A stretch of DNA of 64,000 bases from Aureococcus anophagefferens (lineage: Eukaryota; Sar; Pelagophyceae; Pelagomonadales; Pelagomonadaceae). The stretch spans positions 579,384-643,383 of the forward strand of contig NW_008705572.1 of assembly GCF_000186865.1 (NCBI RefSeq), in the 5' to 3' direction. The notes beneath the pieces are model-generated. The model ran no database searches. It saw only the letters and a program-made list of their open reading frames with translations, and was not told the DNA's origin. The translations under genes were made by a program, and so were the position numbers. Below, piece by piece: positions 36,754-45,054 of this stretch; positions within the stretch are counted from its first letter, which is position 1, and the number at the start of each line of letters is the position of its first letter.

Positions 36754-39700
36754 ATGAGCATGGCGGACCCCGAGCACGAGATCCCGGCGCTGAGCGTCGA
36801 GCCCGACACGCCCGGGGCCGCGGCGTCGAGCTTCGGCGAGCGCGCGGCCGACGCGGCCGACGGCGCGAACGGCTACTGCGGCGTGCCGCCGCTGCGGTCC
36901 CTGCCGGACTCGCTGCGCCTCAAGTTCCACCACAAGCGCGAGATTCGCGTCGTCGCCGTGAACCGGCGCACGGAGCGCATCTCCTTCCGGACGCTGAAGC
37001 AGCGCCTCACGACGGACTACGGCTTCGAGCTCTCGCTCGCGTACCAGGACGGCGACGGCGACCTCATCACCCTGGCGTCGCAGAACGACCTCAACGAGCT
37101 GCTGAACACGGACTCGTCGGTGGCGAACGTGCGCGTCATCCCGCGGGAGCTCGCGGCGCCCGGCGACGACGAGCCGGCCGCGCGGTCGCTGTCGCCGCCG
37201 GCGTCGACGCGCGGCGCGCGCGACGACGCGGCGCCCGCGGCGAACACCAACGCCGCCGCGGCGCGGCCCCAGCGCGGCGAGGCCGCCGACGCGGCGCCGC
37301 GGGACCGCGCCGCGGGCGCGCCGCTCCGGGGCGGCGTGCCCTCCGGGCCGCTGAAGATCCACACGTTGATCTCGAGCCCGACGCCGAACAAGAACGCGTC
37401 CGCGACGCTGGACCCGCTCCGCGCGCCCCTGTCGCCGCTGCCGCCGTCCCACGAGCTCGCGGCCGACGACCCGTTGCCGGCGCCCGCGCCGCAGATCGCC
37501 GCGAGCCCGCCCGCGGCGACGCGGCGCCACCACCACCTCCACGCGCCCATCGAGAAGTCGGAGCGGCCCGCGAAGGACCGCCGCGAGCCCGCGCCGGCGG
37601 CGCCGTCGCCGGGCGGCGCGTCGCGCGCGACGTTGGACCCGCTGTCCATCCCCGCGGCGCCCCACGCGGCCGCCGAGGCGCCGACCGCGGACCCGCGCGA
37701 GGCGACGCGGCGGCCGTCCGTCGACGGCGACCGCGCGCGCCGCGCGGACGCGGCGGCGGCCAGCGGCGGCGGCGGCTCGGGGTCCGGGAGCCTCTGCTCC
37801 GTCGACAGCGCCGCGGAGGTCGCCGTCGCCGCGGCCCAGGTCGTCCTGCCCGCGGACAAGGCGTCCGCGCGCGTCGCGCCGCTGTCCGCCTCCGCGCCGC
37901 CGGACAGGGGCGGCGCGGCGCCGCGGGCCATCCGCTGGCAGCGCGGCGAGATGATCGGCAAGGGCGCCTTCGGCAGCGTCTACCTGAGCCTGAATCTGGA
38001 CACGGGCGAGCTCATGGCCGTCAAGCACCTCGACTGCGCGGAGGTGTCGAGCCGCGAGCGGTCCGCGCTCGAGAACGAGGTGTCGATGATGAAGGGCCTC
38101 TGCCACCCGAACATCGTGCGCTACCTCGGCGTCGACAGCTCCAACGACGCGCTGGCCATTTTCCTGGAATACGTGCCCGGCGGGTCGCTGCGGTCGTTGC
38201 TGGACAAGTTCGGCAAGCTCGAGGAGGACATCGTGCGGCTCTACAGCCGGCAGATCCTGCTGGGCCTCGAGTACCTCCACGGCAACGCCATCGCCCACCG
38301 CGACATCAAGGCGGCGAACGTGCTCGTGTCCAACGACGGCTCCGTGAAGCTCGCGGACTTTGGGGCGTCGAAGCGCATGGCCGCGCCGTCGAATTTGAAC
38401 GGCGGCGGCGCCGTCGGCGCGCTGCAGACGGGCGGCGCCAAGGGCACGCCCCTCTGGATGGCGCCCGAGGTCATCAAGGCCGCGCCCAAGTCCCAGGGCT
38501 GGCGCAAGGCCGACGTCTGGAGCGTCGGGTGCACGGTCATCGAGATGTCGACGGGCCGGCCGCCCTGGAGCCAGTACTCGAACCCCGTCACGGCCATGTA
38601 CCACATCGCCTGCGTCGAGGAGCTCCCGGACATGCCGCCGAACCTGTCCGACGACGGCATCCAGTTCCTATGGCTCTGCTTCCAGCGCGAGCCGCGGCTC
38701 CGGCCCGAGGTCACGGCGCTCCTCCTCCAGGGCTTCGTGTCCGTCGCGCCGACGGCCTGGCGCGAGACGCGCACGAACTACCAGGACCACCGCAGCGCCT
38801 ACGCGGCGGCCCAGGGCCACCACAGCGCCCAGGACTCGCTCTACCCGTCGCGGCCGTCGACGGCGTCCGAGAGCCACGGTCTGGGCGCGCGCCGGTCCGC
38901 GTCGCTGCGCATCATCACCGACGGCAACGTCTTCGACCGAAGGCCCGAGCCCGACGGCGACGCCTTCGGCCACCGGAGGCAACCCAACGGCGACGTCCAC
39001 GCCGCGCGGCCGCCCGCGCCGCCGCGCGCGCCGCAGTCGCCCCACGCGCCGGGCACCGCGTCGACGGTCGCGCCGTCCCTGGGCTCGTCCCTCGAGTCCG
39101 GCGCGTCGTCCCACGTCAACGGCGGCATGCTCCTCGTGCCCCCGGGGGCGCTCCGGTCCACGCCGCGGTCCGCGCGCGGCCGGTCCCGGAGCCGGAGCGA
39201 CCTCGCGCCGTTCGCGCCGCCGGCCGACGCCGCGCGGCCGGAGCCCGACCGCGCGGCCTCGCCCAAGCCCGCGGCGCAGACGCAGCAGCCCCAGTCGCCG
39301 CACCAGCTCCACCGGGACCACGACCCGGGCGCGTCGCGGCCGACGCCGCTCCAGAAGCGGCAGCGGTCCGCGCCGAAGCCCGCGGGCGACGCGGACGCGC
39401 GCGACGCGCCGGGCGCCTCCGGCGACGGTGCGCCGCGGAACTCGCGCGGCGGCGGCCCGCCGCGCCGCGGGCCCTACGGCGCCGCGGGCCGCCGCGACGC
39501 GACCGGCCGCGCGCCGCCGTCGCCCGCGCCCGCGCTCGGCGGCATCGCCGACGAGGAGCCGCCCGCGCCGGCGTTGGGCCGCCCGCGGGGCAAGCTGCTC
39601 GTCGCCGCCCAGCCCAAGGGCCGCGGCGGTCCGGGCATCAAGGGCCCCCAGGCGACCGCGGCGAAGCCCGGGCTGCCCGCGTCGCCGAAGATCGGCGGTC

Positions 39701-42525
39701 TAGGCCAGTCGCGGACCGCGCGCGGCGGCGCGTCGACGCTCGTCCGCGAGGTCGCGCGGTCGCGCCAGGGCACGGGCCGCGGCGACGGTCGCCACCCCGG
39801 CCGCGGCGACGGCCGGCCGCGCCACCCGGACGACGAGCCCGAGCGGCCGCCGGACTCGCCGAAGCGCGTCGGCCGCGCGTCGCCGACGAAGCAGCTCCCC
39901 GCCGAGGGCGGCGCGTCGACGCCCGGCTCCGCCGCGCGCCGCGGGCCGTCGCGGACGGCTTCGCGCGCGCCCGGCGCGGCGTCGACGCCGCTGCCGGGCA
40001 GCAAGCGCCAGCCCGGCGCCGCGCGGACGTTGTTCAAGGGCGGCGAGCCCAAGAGGCAGCCCGAGGGCGCCGCGGAGACGGCGGCCGCCGTCGTTGCTTC
40101 GGCCGTGGCGGCCGCCGTGGGCAAGGAGAGCCCCGCGGCCGCGCGCGCGGGCCCCGCGGGCCGCGGCCGCGGCGGCGGCACGATCAACGTCGTCGGCGGC
40201 CGGGGCAAGACGCGCCACGCGACGCCCAAGGGCCGCAAGGCCGACAGCGACGACGACGGCTCCGAGAGCGACGGCAAGCAGTCGTCGCTCCGCGAGGGCG
40301 AGCCCGCGAAGCGCAAGTTCTTCCCGAAGCGCGAGCCGCCGCGGCCCGCGAAGCGCGACGAGGCCGACGACGCGCCGTCGCTCGCCAACGCGGCGCTCCG
40401 GCGGCCCTTCGAGTTCTCGGCGCCGCCGCCGAACCGCGCGCGCATCCCGCCGCTGGGCCTGGACGCGGCCGGGTCGACGCCGATCCTCGGGCGCCACTCG
40501 TTCGGCGCGCGGTCCGCGTCGAGCGCGGGGTCCCTCGACGCCGCGGGCCGCCACATCCGCAAGGGCCTGCACGCGCCCGTGTCGGCGCTGAGCGCGCCGG
40601 AGTCGCCGCCGCCGCCGGACGAGTCGCCGCACCGCGCCGCGGACGGCCCGGCGCCGCGGCGCCTCGCGATCTCGCCCGGCGAGCCCTTCCTCGAGGAGGA
40701 CTGCGAGAGCGACGACGAGGTCGGCACGCCCGTGTCGCCGTCGAGCATCGGCACGCCCCAGTCCCAGCGCGAGGCCGCGACGCCGCGCGAGGACCGCGCG
40801 GCCGCGGCCGTCGACGAGCTCGCGTCGACGGGCGGCGACGGCTCCTTCGCCGTGCCGAGCCACGAGGGCACGCCGACGGGCGGCAGCCCGTCGCCGAGCC
40901 GGCCGGGCCTCGAGGCCGTCTGGGGCAGCGACGGGTCGCGGCGCCGCGGCGCCGCGCTCGAGGGGTCCGTGGGCAGCGCGCTCGCGTGCGACGAGTCCAT
41001 CGCCGACGACTTCGAGGCCCACGAGGACCTCGGGCGGCGCGCGTCCGCGTCCCTCCCCATGGCCGTCATCTGCGACGACGCGGCGACCTACGCGGATTTG
41101 GACCGCGGCTTCCGCGACGACGACTCGTGCGTCGACGACGTCGCCGACGACGACGAGCCGCCGCCGCCGATCAGCCCCGACGGCACGGTGCCCTACGAGG
41201 AGGGGTCGCCGTCGGCGGCGCCGGCGTCGCCCCCGACGTCGCCGCGGCCGCGGCCCCCGGCGGACGCGGAGGGCGCCGTCGTCTGCGCGCACGACGGCGC
41301 GGCGACGGCGCTGGCCGCGTCGCGGTCGCGGAAGCTGCTCGCGTCCGCGGCCTACGACGGCGCCGTCCACATCGTCGCCTACGGCGGCGGCGGCGCCGAG
41401 GTCGTCGCGACGCTGCGCCACGAGGCGTCCGGCGGCGGCGAGCCGCGCGCGACGTCGCGGGGCCGCGCGACGCGCGCGGCGCGGCCCGCCGGCGCGCGGT
41501 CGCCGAAGCAGGGCGACGCGCCGGCGCCGGCGCCGGACCGCGCCGGCGGGAGCAACGGCGTGACCTGCGTCGTCTTCACGCCCGGCGGCGACCGCGTCGT
41601 CACGGGCTGCGAGGACCGCGTCGCGCGGATCTGGAGCCTGGAGACGGGCGTCGTCGTCCACGCGCTCGAGGGCCACGAGAGCCGCGTGACCTGCGTCCAG
41701 ATGCTCGCGGCCGACGCCGCCGGGACGGACCCGGAGTCGCCGGGCGGGCCGCGGCGGGGAAAGCCGGGCACGTCCGCGCAGTGGTCGGGCTGCGTCGTCA
41801 CGGCGTCCGCGGACCACACGGTGCGCCTCTGGGACGTGCGCATGCGCCGGCCCCAGGCGTTGGCGCTGCGGGGGCACACGGACACGGTGAACGCGCTGGC
41901 CGCCGACGCGGACAACATGGTCTGGTCCGCGTCGCGCGACACGAGCGTCCGCGCGTGGGACCTGCGGTGCGGCCGGGGCAAGTTCCACCTCACGCAGCAC
42001 TTTGGGGGCGTGACGTGCCTGGCCTACGACGCTTCTTTAGACGGCGACCGCGGCGGCCTGCTGAGCGGCGCGCGGGACACGACGGTGCACGTCTGGGCGA
42101 AGGCGTCGGGCGCGTGCATGCGCGCGCTCCGGTCGCAGCGGGGCTTCGTGCAGGCGCTGGCCGTCGTGCCGAAGCGGCGCGCGGGGGCGTCGTCCTTGGT
42201 CGCCTGCGGCGGGACGAACGGCAAGCTGCGGCTCTGGGACCACCACAAGGGGAAATGTGTGAAGGCCATCGACGCGCACGCGACGTCCGTCACGTGCTGC
42301 CAGTTCGCGACGACGCAGCACGGCGCGCCCAACGGGTTCCTCGTGTCCGGCGGCGGCGACGGCTGCGTCAAGGTCTGGGACGCGCGGTCCATGGTCCCGC
42401 GGCGGACGCTCGCGAGCCACGGCAACGCGGTCGTCGACGTCGCCGTCGTCGACGGCGACGGCGACGTCGGGCCCCGCGTCTTCTCCACGTCCAAGGACGG
42501 CACGCTGCGCGTGGCGCACCTCTAA
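36754..42525 (+). CDS. PB1 - STE11/MEKK-type kinase - WD40 fusion protein
   Basis: One uninterrupted frame of 1,923 residues. A PB1 domain lies at about 52-132 (LRLKFHHKREIRVVAVNRRT ... YQDGDGDLITLASQNDLNEL). The kinase begins near 396 with IGKGAFGSVY and AVKHL. It contains HRDIKAANVL, DFGASKR, GTPLWMAPEV and DVWSVGCTVIEMSTGRPPW, typical of MAP kinase kinase kinases. A long Ser/Pro/Arg-rich, probably disordered region covers about 690-1500. From about 1510 to the end are WD40 repeats (VVTGCEDRVARIWSLETG, VTASADHTVRLWDVRMR, VACGGTNGKLRLWDHHKGK). It should act as a cytosolic signalling kinase with PB1 and propeller docking surfaces. All catalytic residues look present. Confidence 0.88.
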   Translation: MSMADPEHEIPALSVEPDTPGAAASSFGERAADAADGANGYCGVPPLRSLPDSLRLKFHHKREIRVVAVNRRTERISFRTLKQRLTTDYGFELSLAYQDGDGDLITLASQNDLNELLNTDSSVANVRVIPRELAAPGDDEPAARSLSPPASTRGARDDAAPAANTNAAAARPQRGEAADAAPRDRAAGAPLRGGVPSGPLKIHTLISSPTPNKNASATLDPLRAPLSPLPPSHELAADDPLPAPAPQIAASPPAATRRHHHLHAPIEKSERPAKDRREPAPAAPSPGGASRATLDPLSIPAAPHAAAEAPTADPREATRRPSVDGDRARRADAAAASGGGGSGSGSLCSVDSAAEVAVAAAQVVLPADKASARVAPLSASAPPDRGGAAPRAIRWQRGEMIGKGAFGSVYLSLNLDTGELMAVKHLDCAEVSSRERSALENEVSMMKGLCHPNIVRYLGVDSSNDALAIFLEYVPGGSLRSLLDKFGKLEEDIVRLYSRQILLGLEYLHGNAIAHRDIKAANVLVSNDGSVKLADFGASKRMAAPSNLNGGGAVGALQTGGAKGTPLWMAPEVIKAAPKSQGWRKADVWSVGCTVIEMSTGRPPWSQYSNPVTAMYHIACVEELPDMPPNLSDDGIQFLWLCFQREPRLRPEVTALLLQGFVSVAPTAWRETRTNYQDHRSAYAAAQGHHSAQDSLYPSRPSTASESHGLGARRSASLRIITDGNVFDRRPEPDGDAFGHRRQPNGDVHAARPPAPPRAPQSPHAPGTASTVAPSLGSSLESGASSHVNGGMLLVPPGALRSTPRSARGRSRSRSDLAPFAPPADAARPEPDRAASPKPAAQTQQPQSPHQLHRDHDPGASRPTPLQKRQRSAPKPAGDADARDAPGASGDGAPRNSRGGGPPRRGPYGAAGRRDATGRAPPSPAPALGGIADEEPPAPALGRPRGKLLVAAQPKGRGGPGIKGPQATAAKPGLPASPKIGGLGQSRTARGGASTLVREVARSRQGTGRGDGRHPGRGDGRPRHPDDEPERPPDSPKRVGRASPTKQLPAEGGASTPGSAARRGPSRTASRAPGAASTPLPGSKRQPGAARTLFKGGEPKRQPEGAAETAAAVVASAVAAAVGKESPAAARAGPAGRGRGGGTINVVGGRGKTRHATPKGRKADSDDDGSESDGKQSSLREGEPAKRKFFPKREPPRPAKRDEADDAPSLANAALRRPFEFSAPPPNRARIPPLGLDAAGSTPILGRHSFGARSASSAGSLDAAGRHIRKGLHAPVSALSAPESPPPPDESPHRAADGPAPRRLAISPGEPFLEEDCESDDEVGTPVSPSSIGTPQSQREAATPREDRAAAAVDELASTGGDGSFAVPSHEGTPTGGSPSPSRPGLEAVWGSDGSRRRGAALEGSVGSALACDESIADDFEAHEDLGRRASASLPMAVICDDAATYADLDRGFRDDDSCVDDVADDDEPPPPISPDGTVPYEEGSPSAAPASPPTSPRPRPPADAEGAVVCAHDGAATALAASRSRKLLASAAYDGAVHIVAYGGGGAEVVATLRHEASGGGEPRATSRGRATRAARPAGARSPKQGDAPAPAPDRAGGSNGVTCVVFTPGGDRVVTGCEDRVARIWSLETGVVVHALEGHESRVTCVQMLAADAAGTDPESPGGPRRGKPGTSAQWSGCVVTASADHTVRLWDVRMRRPQALALRGHTDTVNALAADADNMVWSASRDTSVRAWDLRCGRGKFHLTQHFGGVTCLAYDASLDGDRGGLLSGARDTTVHVWAKASGACMRALRSQRGFVQALAVVPKRRAGASSLVACGGTNGKLRLWDHHKGKCVKAIDAHATSVTCCQFATTQHGAPNGFLVSGGGDGCVKVWDARSMVPRRTLASHGNAVVDVAVVDGDGDVGPRVFSTSKDGTLRVAHL

Positions 42526-42534
42526 TTTTCCGTG

Positions 42535-43752
42535 TTACGCCGTGTCTAACCCGTCGCGCTGGAGCATCTTCGCCGAGACGAAGCCCTGGAGCGGCGATAT
42601 AACGCGGAGCCGGAGCTTGCCGTCGCTCGTGCGCTCGCCCTCGAGGTCCGCCTCGTGGACCTCGGCGCCGGACCCGAACTTGAGCTCGCCGACGCAGGGC
42701 GAGTCCATCTCGACGCCCGCGCGGACGACCGCGCCGCGCTTGCCGACGACCGTGTGGCGGACGCCGGTCGCGGCCGGGCCCGCATCCACTCCCAAAATCC
42801 GCGCCTCCCACTGGGCGAAGCCGCCGTCGAGGCGCCGCGCCGCCTGGCCCGGGAGCAATAAACGCGCGTTCTCGATGAGCTTCAGCGCGTACTGGCAGTC
42901 GGACTTTTTTCGCGTGATGCGGCTGCCCGTCGTCGAGAAGACGACGACGGAATGCCGCCGCCGCGTCGCGAGCTCCGCGACGACGCGCAGCGCCTCCTTG
43001 ACGTCCTTGCCGCAGTCGCTCAGCCGCCGCAGCTCGCCCGTCGCCGCGTCCAGGATGCGGTCCACGGGCAGGTCGACGACGGACGCGTCGACGTCGCCGT
43101 CGACCATGACGCGGCCCGGGAACTCGCCGTTGGCCTGGACCTCGCCCTTGGACCGGCAGTCCACGAGGACCACGGCATAGCCCTTCTCCAGCGCCTCGTG
43201 GAGCATGTGCGGGCTCACGAGCTCGCCCCGCGGGAAGGGGCCGTGGAGCTCGACGTACTCGCGCGTGCCCGGGATCGACGACGGGTCCGGCCCGGCGACG
43301 CGCGGGTCCTCGTAGAGGCCGCCGGCGCCCTCGCCGACGCTCCGCGGGTTCGCGCGCCGCCGTAGAGGGATGCCCGCGCCGCCCGCCGCCGCGTGGAACA
43401 TCTGCGCGACCGTGGCCTCGTCGAGCTCGAACGTGACGCTGCCGCCCTCCTCGCCCATCTCCTCCATCATCTGCTGCATCATGGGCACGACGCTCTGCAT
43501 CATGGCGCCGAAGAGCTCGGCGAACAGGTCGTTGGCGTTGGCCTTGTGCGTCGGCGCCGGCTTGGCCTCCTTGGCGGCGATGAGCAGGTTGTAGGCGTCG
43601 GCGACGCGCTGGAACATCTCGTCGCTGCCGCCCTTGTCGGGATGGCTTTTTAAAGCCTTCTTCTTGTAGGCCTTCTTGATCTCCTCCTTGGACGCCTTGG
43701 GGTCCACGCCCAGGAGCTGGCCCGCAGCGCGTACCTCGAGCGCGTCGGCCAT
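42535..43752 (-). CDS. J-domain protein fused to a rhodanese-like domain
   Basis: A single exon encodes 405 residues. The J domain occupies the N-terminus with HPD at 37-39 (YKKKALKSHPDKGG), so Hsp70 stimulation is likely. A Met-rich helix (MMQSVVPMMQQMMEEMGEEG) follows. The rhodanese-like part has YAVVLVDCRSKGEVQ, EFPGRVMVDGDVD and RLDGGFAQW. Its catalytic loop reads FSTTGSR, with Ser in place of the catalytic Cys near residue 275, so sulfur transfer is unlikely. The C-terminal 90 residues (VVGKRGAVVRAGVEMDSPC ...) form another small domain. Its stop lies 9 bases from the stop of the convergent kinase gene. Confidence 0.82.
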   Translation of the reverse strand: MADALEVRAAGQLLGVDPKASKEEIKKAYKKKALKSHPDKGGSDEMFQRVADAYNLLIAAKEAKPAPTHKANANDLFAELFGAMMQSVVPMMQQMMEEMGEEGGSVTFELDEATVAQMFHAAAGGAGIPLRRRANPRSVGEGAGGLYEDPRVAGPDPSSIPGTREYVELHGPFPRGELVSPHMLHEALEKGYAVVLVDCRSKGEVQANGEFPGRVMVDGDVDASVVDLPVDRILDAATGELRRLSDCGKDVKEALRVVAELATRRRHSVVVFSTTGSRITRKKSDCQYALKLIENARLLLPGQAARRLDGGFAQWEARILGVDAGPAATGVRHTVVGKRGAVVRAGVEMDSPCVGELKFGSGAEVHEADLEGERTSDGKLRLRVISPLQGFVSAKMLQRDGLDTA

Positions 43753-43792
43753 AGTCGACTTTGTGGTGGCCGGGGCTGCTTGCTACTTTAGC

Positions 43793-44003
43793 NNNNNNNN
43801 NNNNNNNNNNNNNNNNNNNNNNNNNNNNNNNNNNNNNNNNNNNNNNNNNNNNNNNNNNNNNNNNNNNNNNNNNNNNNNNNNNNNNNNNNNNNNNNNNNNN
43901 NNNNNNNNNNNNNNNNNNNNNNNNNNNNNNNNNNNNNNNNNNNNNNNNNNNNNNNNNNNNNNNNNNNNNNNNNNNNNNNNNNNNNNNNNNNNNNNNNNNN
44001 NNN
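43793..44003. other. Assembly gap (211 N)
   Basis: An unbroken run of N lies between the J-domain gene start and the BASS transporter. The true gap length is unknown; the 5' exons of the transporter probably lie here. Confidence 0.99.
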
Positions 44004-44983
44004 GCGTGCGCTTCGCGCAGCTCTTCCCGCTCTGGACCGTGGCCGCCGCGACCTTGGGCGTCACGCAACCGGCGCTCGTCGAGCCCCTGACGACGCCCGC
44101 GGCGTTCCGCAACGGCCTGGCGCTGCTCATGCTGTCGATGGGAGCGACGCTCGCGCCCGCGGACCTCCGCGAGGCCGCGACGAAGAAGAAAGCCCTGGCC
44201 GTGAACCTCGCGTCCTGCTTCTTCATCGCGCCGCTCGCCGCGCTCGCCGCGTCGGCGCTCCTAAACGTCGACGCGGCGACGCGCGCGGGGCTCGTGCTCC
44301 TGGGGTGCGTGAGCGGCGGCCAGGCGTCGAATTTGTGCGCGCTCCTCGCGGGCGGCGACGTCGCGCTCAGCGTCGTCCTGACGACGAGCACGACGCTCGC
44401 CGGCGTGGCGCTGACGCCCTGCCTCGCGTCGGCGCTCCTCGCGACGACGGTCGCCGTCGAGGCCGGCGCGATCCTTCGGTCGACGGCGTCGCTCGTCCTC
44501 GCGCCGCTCGCGGCGGGCCTGGTCTTCGCCCGCGCCGCGCCCGCCCTGGCGGCGCGCGTCGTGCCCTGGTGCGCGCCGGCGGGCGTCCTGGCGACGACGG
44601 GCCTGGTCTGCGGCGGCGCGGCGAACGCCGCGCGCGTGCTCGTCGGCGCCGGCGCGTGGCGCGCGCACGCGGGCGTGGTACTCCTCGCGCTCGCGTCGGC
44701 GGCTTTGGCCTATTGCGCGAGCCGGGCGGCGGGGCTCGGCGAGCGCGAGGGGCGCACGGTCGCCATCGAGACGCTCGTCAAGTCGCCGACGCTCGCGTTC
44801 GTCCTCGCGCGAAAACACCTCGGCGAGCCCGCCGCGGGCGTCGCGGCGGCCGCGATGATCTGGCTCGCCATCCTCGGCGCGGCCGTGGCGTCGATGTGGG
44901 GGAGGATGGCGGCGCGGCCCACATCGGCCGTCGCCGCCGGTCCGCCGGCGCGCTGGAGCTGGAGCGGCCCCGTGGTCCCGTAA
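44004..44983 (+). CDS. BASS-family (bile acid:sodium symporter-like) transporter, 5' truncated
   Basis: The frame enters from the gap as VRFAQLFPLWTVAAATLGV and ends at 44983, about 325 residues. FRNGLALLMLSMGATLAP and GLVLLGCVSGGQASNLCALLAGGDVALSV are the signature stretches of the BASS family (core helices 4 and 9 region). TLVKSPTLAFVLARKHLG and a final helix (AAAMIWLAILGAAVASMW) follow. Family members move sodium with organic acids, and plastid-envelope members carry pyruvate or 2-keto acids. The N-terminus and any transit peptide are lost in the gap, so location cannot be judged. The stop is 71 bases from the next convergent gene. Confidence 0.85.
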
Positions 44984-45054
44984 GTAGGAGCAACTCTCGG
45001 AGCTGGACGGGTTCTTATGAGCAGAGCGCCCACGCGACAGACGGGGGGCGACGT

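Noticed and set aside
38529..42602. Very long second frame inside the PB1-kinase gene
   Set aside because: It is an Arg-rich shadow frame with no domains; the sense frame carries the kinase and WD40 motifs throughout.
43793..44003. N run as possible repeat array
   Set aside because: It is an assembly gap with no sequence information.
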